From Flavobacterium zhairuonense (GTDB lineage: Bacteria; Bacteroidota; Bacteroidia; Flavobacteriales; Flavobacteriaceae): a DNA stretch of 64,000 bases. Of this stretch, positions 17,963-25,788 are shown in pieces (position 1 is the stretch's first letter; each line of letters begins with the position of its first letter). The notes beneath the pieces were generated by a model. That model worked only from the letters and a program-made list of their open reading frames with translations. It was not told where the DNA came from and did no database searches. Position numbers and translations under genes: made by a program. The stretch spans positions 310,001-374,000 of the forward strand of contig NZ_SJSY01000073.1 of the NCBI RefSeq assembly GCF_004352915.1, written 5' to 3'.

Positions 17963-18346
17963 TTAGAGATTCACTTTTTTTCTCCAATAAAAATAAACGG
18001 AAAGAGCATTTATAGTGGCCAAAAGCCATAAAACCGGACTCGTGAAAAAGCTGTAATAACTTCGTCCATTCGGTATTTCTACAAAAGGAACCGTTATCAA
18101 AACATCCAAAATCAAAGCTGTTGCCGACATTGTAATTCCGAGCAACAAACCATTTGTTTGAGGAGTTTTTCTAAAATAGATTTTAGCTCCAAAAATTCCA
18201 AAAAAGATTATTCCAAACATCACAATCGCCGATTGAATCCAAAAGAAATCTTTTATAAACGGAGTTTGATCCAAAATATAAAACGAAATGCTAACCAAAA
18301 TCCAAACTAGAAAACCCGAAAAGATTGCTCTAAAATAATTCATCAT
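17963..18346 (-). CDS. Small four-helix membrane protein (DUF5367-like)
   Basis: A 127-residue integral membrane protein with four hydrophobic helices (about YFRAIFSGFLVWILVSISFY, DFFWIQSAIVMFGIIFFGIF, LLLGITMSATALILDVLITV and SPVLWLLATINALSVYFYW). It resembles the DUF5367 family, which I name with modest confidence. I start at ATG 18346, seven bases after the NmrA-like stop; an in-frame ATG at 18394 would lie inside that gene. Third in a minus-strand series AraC, NmrA-like, this gene. Role unknown. Confidence 0.75.
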   Translation of the reverse strand: MMNYFRAIFSGFLVWILVSISFYILDQTPFIKDFFWIQSAIVMFGIIFFGIFGAKIYFRKTPQTNGLLLGITMSATALILDVLITVPFVEIPNGRSYYSFFTSPVLWLLATINALSVYFYWRKKVNL

Positions 18347-18353
18347 TTTAGTT

Positions 18354-19181
18354 TTAAGAATTCCAGATTCCAGTTTTGGCTGTTTCTTTTGCATAAGCGG
18401 AAAAATCTTTTGCTTTTCGGCCTAAAACTTTTTCAATGTCAGAAGTTATATGGGAATTTCGTCCGTCAAGAACTTGTTCAAAAAGATAATTTGCCAGCCA
18501 GATATGATCTTCGGGAACTTGAAAATCTCGAAGCATTTTTGAATATTCTTCCAACGATAAACTTTGAAACGCAATATTTCGGCTACTTGCTTCGGCAATT
18601 GTATTTATGGCTTCTTTAAAAGTCAGTAATCTTGGGCCGGTTAATTCATAAGTCTTTCCGTTGTGTTTTTCATCTAAAAGTGATTCCAAAACAACATCGG
18701 CAATATCATCGGCATCGGTAAAAGGTTCTAATGCTTCGGCTCTTGGCAAAGCCACAATTCCGGCTAAAATAGGTTCTAAAAAAATGCTTTCGCTAAAGTT
18801 TTGATTGAACCAGCTGGCGCGTACAATCGTCCAGTTTTTCGCATTTTCTTTTACGATTTCTTCGCAGAGTTGTGCTTCTTTTTCGCCTCTTCCAGATAAT
18901 AAAACTATTTTTTGAACACCTGATTTTGTTGCCAAAATTGTAAAATTCCTAATAGTTTCTACTGCTGAAGGAATTGCTAAATCGGGTTGAAATGTTACAT
19001 AAACAATTTCAATATCTCTCAGAACATTTTCCCATGTTTCTGAATTTTCCCAATCAAAAGGAATTTTCTCAGATCGAGAACCTAAACGAACTTCAACCTC
19101 TGAGTTATTTTTCAATCTTTCGATTACTCTGCGTCCCGTTTTCCCATTGGAACCCAAAACTAAAATTTTCTTTTTGCTCAT
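18354..19181 (-). CDS. NmrA-like NAD(P)-binding protein
   Basis: A 275-residue atypical short-chain dehydrogenase. The Rossmann motif is at the N-terminus (ILVLGSNGKTGRRVIERL, about residues 6-23), followed by VRLGSRSE, VYVTFQPDLA, KIVLLSGRGE and WTIVRASWFNQNFSES, where the usual Tyr-x-x-x-Lys catalytic pair is not evident. This is the pattern of NmrA/HSCARG-type sensor-reductases, including quinone reductase-like QorB proteins. The AraC-type regulator gene lies 71 bases upstream on the same strand and may control it. It may act as a redox sensor or reductase on a small molecule; no substrate visible. Confidence 0.85.
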   Translation of the reverse strand: MSKKKILVLGSNGKTGRRVIERLKNNSEVEVRLGSRSEKIPFDWENSETWENVLRDIEIVYVTFQPDLAIPSAVETIRNFTILATKSGVQKIVLLSGRGEKEAQLCEEIVKENAKNWTIVRASWFNQNFSESIFLEPILAGIVALPRAEALEPFTDADDIADVVLESLLDEKHNGKTYELTGPRLLTFKEAINTIAEASSRNIAFQSLSLEEYSKMLRDFQVPEDHIWLANYLFEQVLDGRNSHITSDIEKVLGRKAKDFSAYAKETAKTGIWNS

Positions 19182-19215
19182 ATCAATATTCTTTAAATGA
19201 TTACTGATACAAAGT

Positions 19216-19235
19216 TGATTAGATTAAAAATCAAT
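19216..19235 (-). promoter_or_regulatory. Inverted repeat before the NmrA-like gene
   Basis: TTGATT (19216-19221) and AATCAA (19230-19235) form a dyad with eight bases between, next to a -7-like CAACTTTG on the minus strand. It is a candidate operator in the 71-base gap after the AraC gene. Confidence 0.35.
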
Positions 19236-19252
19236 CATTTGTCGCAAAAGAA

Positions 19253-20131
19253 TTATGATTTGTTTGAAAGGAACTGAAACCGAACTTCATTTGGGCGCAT
19301 CCCGAATTTTTTGTGGAAAGCATTTGAAAACGAACTCAAACTTTCGTAACCCACTTCCCAAGCTGCTTCTTGAACTGTTTTTTCGTTTTCGCGCAGTAAT
19401 TCATATGCTTTATGAAGGCGTTCTTCCTGTACATATTTAAAAACAGGAATGCCAAAAAGTTCTTTAAAATTCTTTTTGAGTTTGTTGCTGTTCAAGCCTA
19501 CCATTTGCGATAATTGTGTAATTGATGGTGGTTTGGAATAATGCGTGGTTACAATTTCTTTGGCTTTGTATAATTTGTTTTTATCGATTTCAGAAAAATC
19601 AATTTTAGCACCCGTTGTTAAAAGAGCAAAGAAATGTGCCAAAAGTTCGTTGACTTGGCTTCTCAAAAATAATAATCGCGTATTTCCGGTGTAAGTTGTG
19701 TTGAATATTTTTTGAACTGCCAATTGCATGTCGAGCGTCATATAATATGATGGTCCTTCTACAAAATGGGCTGCAGGATGTAATAGTTCTGGAAGGTATT
19801 TTTCAAAAATTTCTTTTTCGGCTTCAGGAAGTGTATTCAGATGTTTCGGTTTGGTAAAAATACTAATGGATTGCAAAGGTTTGTCGGGTTCAATTTTATG
19901 TGAGAATTCGACTTTCTGATTTCCGAAAAAGCAAATCGCCAATCCCGTTGTATTAGTCAAATATTTTGTCTGATTATTGTGTTTAATTTCGAGTTCAACA
20001 TTGCCAGATCCGTAAAAAGCAAATCCAACTGCGTCGCCATCAATTTCGCATCTTTGAATTATAGTTTTTGTTGTATTCGACTGCTCGATTAAAACAATAA
20101 AGTCATTCAATTCTATTATATCTGTTGTCAT
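19253..20131 (-). CDS. AraC family transcriptional regulator
   Basis: A 292-residue regulator with an N-terminal ligand-sensing half (about 1-185, cupin-like strands at its start) and a C-terminal AraC DNA-binding domain with two helix-turn-helices: SITQLSQMVGLNSNKLKKNFKELFG and KTVQEAAWEVGYESLSSFSNAFHKKFGMRP. The final motif is the classic AraC signature. It precedes the NmrA-like and membrane protein genes on the same strand, which are the most likely targets. A small inverted repeat lies between them. The effector is not predictable. Confidence 0.92.
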   Translation of the reverse strand: MTTDIIELNDFIVLIEQSNTTKTIIQRCEIDGDAVGFAFYGSGNVELEIKHNNQTKYLTNTTGLAICFFGNQKVEFSHKIEPDKPLQSISIFTKPKHLNTLPEAEKEIFEKYLPELLHPAAHFVEGPSYYMTLDMQLAVQKIFNTTYTGNTRLLFLRSQVNELLAHFFALLTTGAKIDFSEIDKNKLYKAKEIVTTHYSKPPSITQLSQMVGLNSNKLKKNFKELFGIPVFKYVQEERLHKAYELLRENEKTVQEAAWEVGYESLSSFSNAFHKKFGMRPNEVRFQFLSNKS

Positions 20132-20373
20132 TTGATCTAGCTTTTTTTGAGAATTGTTTAAGAGAAAAAAATCATTTTTATTTCTTTCCTCAGATTTAGA
20201 AATTAGACTTTAAACAATTCTTAATTTTTGTAAATTATTTAAAATTAAACAATTAGTTTTATTTTTCAATTTGATTTTTTTAAACTCCGACCTTTTTGAA
20301 TTTTAAAATGAGACTTCAAATGCCACTTTTTGTAACACTTTTACAGATGAAATTTTGCTCATTTTCGAGTTTG

Positions 20374-20544
20374 CTGTTGATAACTGTTTTTTTTAATCGA
20401 AGAATAAAAGTGGTTTTTCCTGTTGACAACTTTATTTAGATTCTTTTTAAATAACTGGTTTGTTGGGCATTATGAATTTAAAAAGCACTGTTGATAAATA
20501 CTTTTTTACCCCATAAAAAAACACAATTTCTCCTGTTGATAATT
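20374..20544 (+). promoter_or_regulatory. Four DnaA-box-like repeats upstream of nrdBA
   Basis: CTGTTGATAAC (20374), CTGTTGACAAC (20420), CTGTTGATAAA (20489) and CTGTTGATAAT (20533) occur in one orientation within 171 bases. The reverse complement core TTATCAACA differs by one base from the general DnaA box TTATCCACA. In E. coli the nrdAB promoter is controlled by DnaA through upstream boxes, so a replication-linked control is a sensible reading. The binding protein in this organism is not proven. Confidence 0.5.
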
Positions 20545-20592
20545 GCCTCTATTTTTAACATCAAAACGAAAGTAAAACAAAAATTCGTGGCT

Positions 20593-20600
20593 TAAATTTG
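20593..20600 (+). promoter_or_regulatory. -7 element of the nrdBA promoter
   Basis: TAAATTTG matches TAnnTTTG and lies 78 bases before the nrdB ATG and 49 bases after the last DnaA-like repeat. No clear -33 TTG is seen, which may point to an activator. Confidence 0.5.
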
Positions 20601-20678
20601 TAAGTAACGAGGTGTAAAAATGCCTCCCAAATCTGCATTTCGTTTACTCGCATATTCACCATTAAATACAATTTTATT

Positions 20679-21653
20679 ATGTCTATTTTCGATAAAAGAA
20701 TCAATTATAAGCCTTTTGAATACCCGGAGGTACTACAATTTACTGAAGCTATAAACAAAGCATACTGGGTCCATACAGAGGTCGATTTTACTGCAGATAC
20801 GCAGGATTTTCATTCGCATTTGTCACCAGCTGAAAAAACGGCTATCAAAAACAGTTTATTAGCAATTGCGCAGATTGAAGTTGCCGTAAAAAGTTTTTGG
20901 GGCAACATTTATGAGCATTTCCCAAAACCAGAATTTAATGGCTTGGGAACTACTTTTGCTGAGTGTGAATTCAGACATTCTGAAGCTTATTCGCGTTTGC
21001 TTGAAGTATTAGGCTATAATGACGAATTCGAGAAATTATTAGACGTTCCAGTAATCCGCAAGCGTGTCGATTATCTTTCCAATGTTTTAAAAGATACGCG
21101 TTCGCAGGATAACAAAAAATATATGGTTTCACTGATTTTGTTCAGTATTTTGATTGAAAATGTTTCGCTTTTCAGCCAATTTGCCATTTTGCTTTCTTTT
21201 ACCAGATTCAAAGGTTATATGAAAAATGTAAGCAACATTATTGCCTGGACTTCAATTGATGAGCAAATTCACGCAAATGGAGGAATTTTCATTATCAATA
21301 AAATCCGCGAGGAATTCCCAGATTATTTTGATGATGCTACTTTGCTTGCAATTAGAGATACAGTTAAGCATTCGATCGATGTAGAATCAGATATTTTAGA
21401 TTGGATTTTTGAAGATGGCGAAATCGAAAGTATCAAGAAAACGGATTTAGTTAATTTCATGAAATTCCGTTTAGACGAAAGTTTAAAACAAATTGGAATT
21501 CCAACGGTATTTGATGTTTCTGCAGAAGATTATAAAGCGATGTTGTGGTTTGAAGAAGAAGTTTTTGCAAACAGTCTGGATGATTTCTTCGCAAAAAGAC
21601 CAGTAGAATATACAAAACATGATAAGAGTATAACGGCAAATGATTTGTTCTAA
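20679..21653 (+). CDS. nrdB: Class Id ribonucleotide reductase beta subunit
   Basis: Radical-generating subunit of ribonucleotide reductase, which makes deoxynucleotides for DNA synthesis. 324 residues. Metal ligands are read as Glu67 (AQIEVAV), Glu97 and His100 (ECEFRHSEAY), Glu160 (SILIENV), and Glu195 and His198 (DEQIHANG). The first ligand is Glu rather than Asp. Tyr104 is kept at the position of the tyrosyl radical in class Ia. Glu67, Glu97, His100 and Tyr104 correspond to the numbering of the F. johnsoniae class Id protein, which is known to use a superoxide-oxidised dimanganese cluster without tyrosyl radical. No N-terminal ATP-cone is present. nrdA starts nine bases downstream. Confidence 0.93.
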   Translation: MSIFDKRINYKPFEYPEVLQFTEAINKAYWVHTEVDFTADTQDFHSHLSPAEKTAIKNSLLAIAQIEVAVKSFWGNIYEHFPKPEFNGLGTTFAECEFRHSEAYSRLLEVLGYNDEFEKLLDVPVIRKRVDYLSNVLKDTRSQDNKKYMVSLILFSILIENVSLFSQFAILLSFTRFKGYMKNVSNIIAWTSIDEQIHANGGIFIINKIREEFPDYFDDATLLAIRDTVKHSIDVESDILDWIFEDGEIESIKKTDLVNFMKFRLDESLKQIGIPTVFDVSAEDYKAMLWFEEEVFANSLDDFFAKRPVEYTKHDKSITANDLF

Positions 21654-21662
21654 AAGCATAAA

Positions 21663-23360
21663 ATGATGAATATAATTGATATAAATGAAGCCAGTGCACC
21701 AATGAGCGAAGCTGGAAATAAAATGTGGTGGAAAAATTCTGAAAGTGAACAAATCCTGAATCGCGGTTATCTTTTAAAAGGTGAAACGGTTGAAGGCGCC
21801 ATAGATAGAATTTGTACGGCAGCAGCAAAAAGACTTTATAAACCTGAACTGAAAGAATCTTTTGTCGAAATGATTGAGCGTGGCTGGATGAGTATTAGTT
21901 CGCCAGTCTGGGCCAATATGGGAACAGAACGCGGTTTGCCAATTTCATGCTTTAATGTTCATATTCCAGATAAAATTGAAGGAATTACGCATAAGCTTGG
22001 TGAGGTCATTATGCAGACGAAAATTGGTGGTGGAACTTCAGGTTATTTTGGTGAAATGCGTGGAAGAGGAAGTGCCGTAACCGATAACGGAAAAAGTAGT
22101 GGAGCGGTAAGTTTCATGAAACTTTTTGACACTGCAATGGATACAATTTCACAAGGCGGTGTGCGTCGTGGTGCATTTGCAGCATATCTTGATGTCGATC
22201 ACCCGGATATTGAAGAATTTTTGAAAATAAAAAGTATTGGAAATCCAATCCAGAATTTATTTACCGGAATTTGCGTTCCCGATTATTGGATGCAGGAAAT
22301 GATTGACGGTGACATCGAAAAACGCCAAATTTGGGCGAAAGTACTAGAAAGCCGTCAGCAAAAAGGACTGCCTTATATTTTTTTCAGCGACAATGTAAAC
22401 AAAAATAAGCCTCAGGTTTATAAGGATAAAAACTTGCGTATCAACGCGAGTAATTTGTGCAGCGAAATTATGCTTCCTTCTGATTTTGATGAATCGTTTA
22501 TTTGCTGTCTTTCGTCAATGAATTTGGAACTTTACGACGAATGGAAAGATACTGAAGCAGTTAAATTGGCGATATTTTTCTTAGATGCCGTTTTGCAGGA
22601 ATTCATCGAAAAAACAGAAGGCAATTATTATCTTTCTGCAGCGAATAAATTTGCAAAAAGGCACCGTGCTTTAGGTTTAGGCGTTTTAGGATGGCATTCG
22701 TATTTGCAAAAAAATATGATTCCGTTTGAAGGTTTGGAAGCCAAAATGAAAACTACAGAAATTTTCAAACACATTAGCGACAAAGCCGATAAAGCTACGC
22801 AGGACTTAGCCCGAATTTACGGCGAGCCTGAATTGCTAAAGGGCTATGGAAGAAGAAATACGACAACAATGGCAATTGCGCCAACAACATCTTCATCGGC
22901 AATTTTAGGACAAACTTCACCTGGAATTGAGCCTTTCAGCAGTAATTATTATAAAGCGGGTTTGAGCAAAGGGAATTTCATGCGCAAGAATAAGTATTTG
23001 AAAAAATTGCTTGAAGAAAAAGGTCTTGATAACGAAGAAGTTTGGAGAGGAATTATGCTAAATGGAGGAAGCGTGCAACATATGGAACAACTTACTCAAA
23101 CTGAAAAAGATGTTTTTAAAACCTTTAAAGAAATCAGTCAGCTTGAAATTGTGCAGCAAGCAGCAATTCGTCAAAAGTTTGTAGATCAAGGACAAAGCTT
23201 AAATCTAAATATTCCTGCAGAATTGCCAATTAAAGAAGTAAATAGATTAATGATAGAATCTTGGCAACTCGGAATCAAAAGTTTGTATTATCAACGAAGC
23301 CAAAGCGTTTCAAAAGAATTGGTTACAAGTTTGGTTACCTGCAGTAGTTGTGAATCTTAA
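21663..23360 (+). CDS. nrdA: Class Id ribonucleotide reductase alpha subunit, minimal form
   Basis: Catalytic subunit reducing ribonucleoside diphosphates. Only 565 residues, against about 760 in E. coli. It begins directly in the barrel region with no N-terminal ATP-cone, as in the minimal class Id enzymes. Active-site residues are visible: Cys96 (GLPISCFNV), Asn264-Leu-Cys266-Ser-Glu268, a partner Cys at 281 or 282, and the mobile C-terminal thiol pair Cys560/Cys563 (TCSSCES). KIGGGTSGYFGEMRGRGS is the conserved substrate-binding loop. Start is the first of two adjacent ATG codons. How overall activity is switched without an ATP-cone in either subunit is an open point. A strong terminator follows. 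Confidence 0.93.
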   Translation: MMNIIDINEASAPMSEAGNKMWWKNSESEQILNRGYLLKGETVEGAIDRICTAAAKRLYKPELKESFVEMIERGWMSISSPVWANMGTERGLPISCFNVHIPDKIEGITHKLGEVIMQTKIGGGTSGYFGEMRGRGSAVTDNGKSSGAVSFMKLFDTAMDTISQGGVRRGAFAAYLDVDHPDIEEFLKIKSIGNPIQNLFTGICVPDYWMQEMIDGDIEKRQIWAKVLESRQQKGLPYIFFSDNVNKNKPQVYKDKNLRINASNLCSEIMLPSDFDESFICCLSSMNLELYDEWKDTEAVKLAIFFLDAVLQEFIEKTEGNYYLSAANKFAKRHRALGLGVLGWHSYLQKNMIPFEGLEAKMKTTEIFKHISDKADKATQDLARIYGEPELLKGYGRRNTTTMAIAPTTSSSAILGQTSPGIEPFSSNYYKAGLSKGNFMRKNKYLKKLLEEKGLDNEEVWRGIMLNGGSVQHMEQLTQTEKDVFKTFKEISQLEIVQQAAIRQKFVDQGQSLNLNIPAELPIKEVNRLMIESWQLGIKSLYYQRSQSVSKELVTSLVTCSSCES

Positions 23361-23366
23361 AAATCT

Positions 23367-23395
23367 AAAATCGGAAGTTTCTTCCGATTTTTTTT
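23367..23395 (+). terminator. Terminator of nrdBA
   Basis: AAAATCGGAAG (23367-23377) pairs perfectly with 23381-23391 around a three-base loop, followed by T-run. Confidence 0.9.
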
Positions 23396-23766
23396 GCTCC
23401 AAACATTTTAAAAATAAGTGCCAAAAAATATAGTAAAGCTTTTTTTATTAATTTCTAAAAGGCACTTTCGCTCAAATTTGCGATTTAAGAAATTGGCTAC
23501 GGTATTTTAGCTATTATTAATAAAAAAATGATTTTATCTTAACAAAGGGCTCTTTGAAAAATCCGTTTTTAAAATCTAAAAAAATAGATAAAGTCAAATT
23601 TTTTAGATTTTTCAGTTTATGAAATTGTCAAATTTATAGCGATTTGAGTCTTTCATGAAATTATTTGAATAATGTCAACCACATATTGTGTGATCGAGCA
23701 AATTAGGATTATTGGATAATATTATTAAGTTTGTTGCGAATTATTCAATTTCTCTAAAGCCAAAAA
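23396..23766 (+). other. Intergenic region before the ECF sigma gene, with promoter element
   Basis: 371 AT-rich bases. TAAGTTTG at 23726-23733 matches the -7 element and would give a leader of about 27 bases before the TTG start of the sigma factor gene. A partial dyad of AAATCTAAAAAA and TTTTTTAGATTT occurs around 23573-23612. I see no gene. Confidence 0.4.
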
Positions 23767-24357
23767 TTGCCGTTGTTATCCTCAAATCAAGATAAAATTT
23801 TAATTGATCGTCTTCGCTCCGGAGATGAATCGGCATTGACGGAATTGTATAATACATTTTGGCAGGCACTTTTTATTTCGGCTTATAATATTATAAAAGA
23901 TAAAGAACTGTGCGAAGATATTATTCAAGATATCTTCATGAACATTTGGCACAATCGCGAAAAATTAGAAATCCACATTTCTTTAAAAGGCTATATGTAT
24001 GCCTGCGCGCGTTATCAAGTTTTTAATCATTTAAAAAAGAATAAAGACAAAATCAAGGTCGAGCTTTTTGATGATTTAGAAAAACGTTTTCAATATACAA
24101 CACCGGAAACACAGTTGATGCACGAAGAATTGGTGCAACAACTTAATTTGATTATTGAAGCACTCCCAGAAAAATGTCAGGCTGTTTATAAATTGAGTCG
24201 TGAAGAACAGCTTAGTCATAAAGAAATTGCTGAGCGTTTGAATATTTCAACCAAGACAGTCGAAAATCATATTACAAAAGCACTTCAAACAATCCGTTTG
24301 TCAATGGGAAGCTCATTGGGCACGGCGATGATTTTATGGCTTTCTGAAAATCTTTAA
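23767..24357 (+). CDS. ECF sigma factor (FecI-like), TTG start
   Basis: A 196-residue extracytoplasmic-function sigma-70 factor. Region 2 (about 25-90) has ELYNTFWQALFISAYNIIKDKELCEDIIQDIFMNIW; region 4 (about 125-180) has LPEKCQAVYKLSREEQLSHKEIAERLNISTKTVENHI. The frame has a stop 12 bases before the chosen start and no ATG for about 59 codons, so translation must begin at TTG 23767 or TTG 23773. It sits before the FecR-like anti-sigma gene and an STN-domain SusC, the standard FecIR-type trans-envelope relay in which substrate binding outside releases the sigma factor. It should transcribe the operon from 25789 onwards. Confidence 0.9.
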   Translation: MPLLSSNQDKILIDRLRSGDESALTELYNTFWQALFISAYNIIKDKELCEDIIQDIFMNIWHNREKLEIHISLKGYMYACARYQVFNHLKKNKDKIKVELFDDLEKRFQYTTPETQLMHEELVQQLNLIIEALPEKCQAVYKLSREEQLSHKEIAERLNISTKTVENHITKALQTIRLSMGSSLGTAMILWLSENL

Positions 24358-24370
24358 AAGAAAACAAAAA

Positions 24371-24472
24371 ATGATTGCCGATTATAAGCCTGAAGCATTG
24401 AATTTTCTACTTTCTGGCGAGGCTTTTCTTAAAAGATTAAAAAAAATCAAAAAAAAATACAATTTGGACTAG
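24371..24472 (+). CDS. Possible 33-residue small protein between sigma and anti-sigma genes
   Basis: ATG at 24371, 13 bases after the sigma stop, opens a frame for 33 residues (MIADYKPEALNFLLSGEAFL then a Lys-rich amphipathic end). It starts like a soluble protein and ends basic. It may be a real micro-protein or chance; nothing else in the 173-base gap looks functional. No family recognised. Confidence 0.3.
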   Translation: MIADYKPEALNFLLSGEAFLKRLKKIKKKYNLD

Positions 24473-24530
24473 GGGGTAAATGTCTTTTTAGATACTTACC
24501 TAATATACTCCTGCATTAATAATAAAAAAA

Positions 24531-25679
24531 ATGAAAAAAGAAGAATTCTTAACGTTATTAAACAGATATCTTTCTGGCGATACGAATCGGGAGGAGAATA
24601 AGCAATTGTTGCATTTTTATGAAAGTTTTCAAACTTCAGAAGAATGGGATGAAAGCTTAGGATCAAAAGAAGAAATTCAAAATAAAATGTTGCGTCGGAT
24701 TCAGACGTCTATAAAATCTGAAGAAACAAAAGTTATTCCGCTAAGGCCATTCTATTCCAGAACCAGCTTTAAAGTTGCAGTTGCAGCATCAGTGGCGATG
24801 TTGATTTCAATTTCGTTATTATTCAACACAGGGAAAAATACGAGACAAAATATTCCAGTTGTAGCTAATAAAAATATTTTGATAGGAAGCGATAAAGCAA
24901 CCTTGACATTAGAAGACGGTTCTGTTATTGAATTGAAAAAAGGGGAATCCTACAATCAAGGAAATGTTTCGAGTAATGGAGAGAAATTAATATACAATTC
25001 AAAAGATGGCAGATCTGCCGCAATCGCAAATAACTTTTTAACGATTCCGAGAGGAGGACAGTTTTTTGTTCAGTTGGCCGATAGTACAAAAGTTTGGTTG
25101 AACTCAGAATCACAATTAAAATACCCGGTTGCTTTTGTTGATGGCGAAATCAGACAAGTTGAATTGGTTTACGGAGAAGCTTATTTTGAAGTGTCACCAA
25201 GCACAAAACACAAAGGCTCAAGATTTAAAGTCAAAACGCAAGGACAGAATGTTGAAGTTATTGGTACCGAGTTTAATATTAAAGCTTACAAAGACGAAAC
25301 AACAATTTATACCACATTGGTAAAAGGAAAAGTTGCTGTGAGTAATTTAAGCAATAAAGAAATTTTGGCGCCAGACCAACAATCTAGAATTAGCAGCTCT
25401 AACGGAAGTATTTCGATTTCTGAAGTTGATGTTTACAACGAAATTTCATGGAGAAAAGGATTGTTTGTTTTTAAAGGAATGCCTCTTAGAGATATTGCAA
25501 AAGTATTGTCAAGATGGTATGATGTTGACATTGAATTTGCAGACCCAGCACTTGGAAATGTAAGATTTAATGGTGTCTTGAATAAAAATCAAAAATTAGA
25601 AGACATATTGACCACGATCAAGAATATTAATTTCATTAATGCCTATGAGAAAAAAGACAATAAGATTATTATAAAATAA
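24531..25679 (+). CDS. FecR-family anti-sigma factor
   Basis: A 382-residue inner-membrane anti-sigma factor. The cytoplasmic N-terminus (about 1-80, LLNRYLSGDTNREENKQLLHFYE) should hold the sigma factor; a single membrane helix lies at about 82-100 (FKVAVAASVAMLISISLLF). The periplasmic FecR domain spans about 170-270 (IPRGGQFFVQLADSTKVWLNSES, GEAYFEVSP, VEVIGTEFNIKAY). A C-terminal DUF4974 domain (about 305-382, FKGMPLRDIAKVLSRWYDVDI) probably contacts the STN domain of the SusC encoded next. Together with the ECF sigma factor it forms a signal relay for this locus. Confidence 0.93.
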   Translation: MKKEEFLTLLNRYLSGDTNREENKQLLHFYESFQTSEEWDESLGSKEEIQNKMLRRIQTSIKSEETKVIPLRPFYSRTSFKVAVAASVAMLISISLLFNTGKNTRQNIPVVANKNILIGSDKATLTLEDGSVIELKKGESYNQGNVSSNGEKLIYNSKDGRSAAIANNFLTIPRGGQFFVQLADSTKVWLNSESQLKYPVAFVDGEIRQVELVYGEAYFEVSPSTKHKGSRFKVKTQGQNVEVIGTEFNIKAYKDETTIYTTLVKGKVAVSNLSNKEILAPDQQSRISSSNGSISISEVDVYNEISWRKGLFVFKGMPLRDIAKVLSRWYDVDIEFADPALGNVRFNGVLNKNQKLEDILTTIKNINFINAYEKKDNKIIIK

Positions 25680-25684
25680 AAAGA

Positions 25685-25732
25685 AAAGGGATTAAAGTTC
25701 AGACCTCTCACCGTACCGCACTTCATCCCTTT
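25685..25732 (+). terminator. Hairpin between fecR-like and susC-like genes
   Basis: AAAGGGAT (25685-25692) pairs with ATCCCTTT (25725-25732), with AAG/CTT inside. The T-run is short, so it may be a partial terminator or leader structure separating regulator expression from the transporter operon. Confidence 0.35.
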
Positions 25733-25788
25733 CTGTGTATTAATCAATTAATCATTTTTTAACAACCAACCAATTAACATGTAAATTT

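Larger units (their letters stand above)
20132..20678 (+). other. Long intergenic region upstream of nrdB
   Basis: 547 bases between the AraC gene (minus) and nrdB (plus). The left half is AT-rich without structure I can name. The right half holds four same-strand CTGTTGAYAA repeats and a -7 box, listed separately. No coding frame is convincing. Confidence 0.5.
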
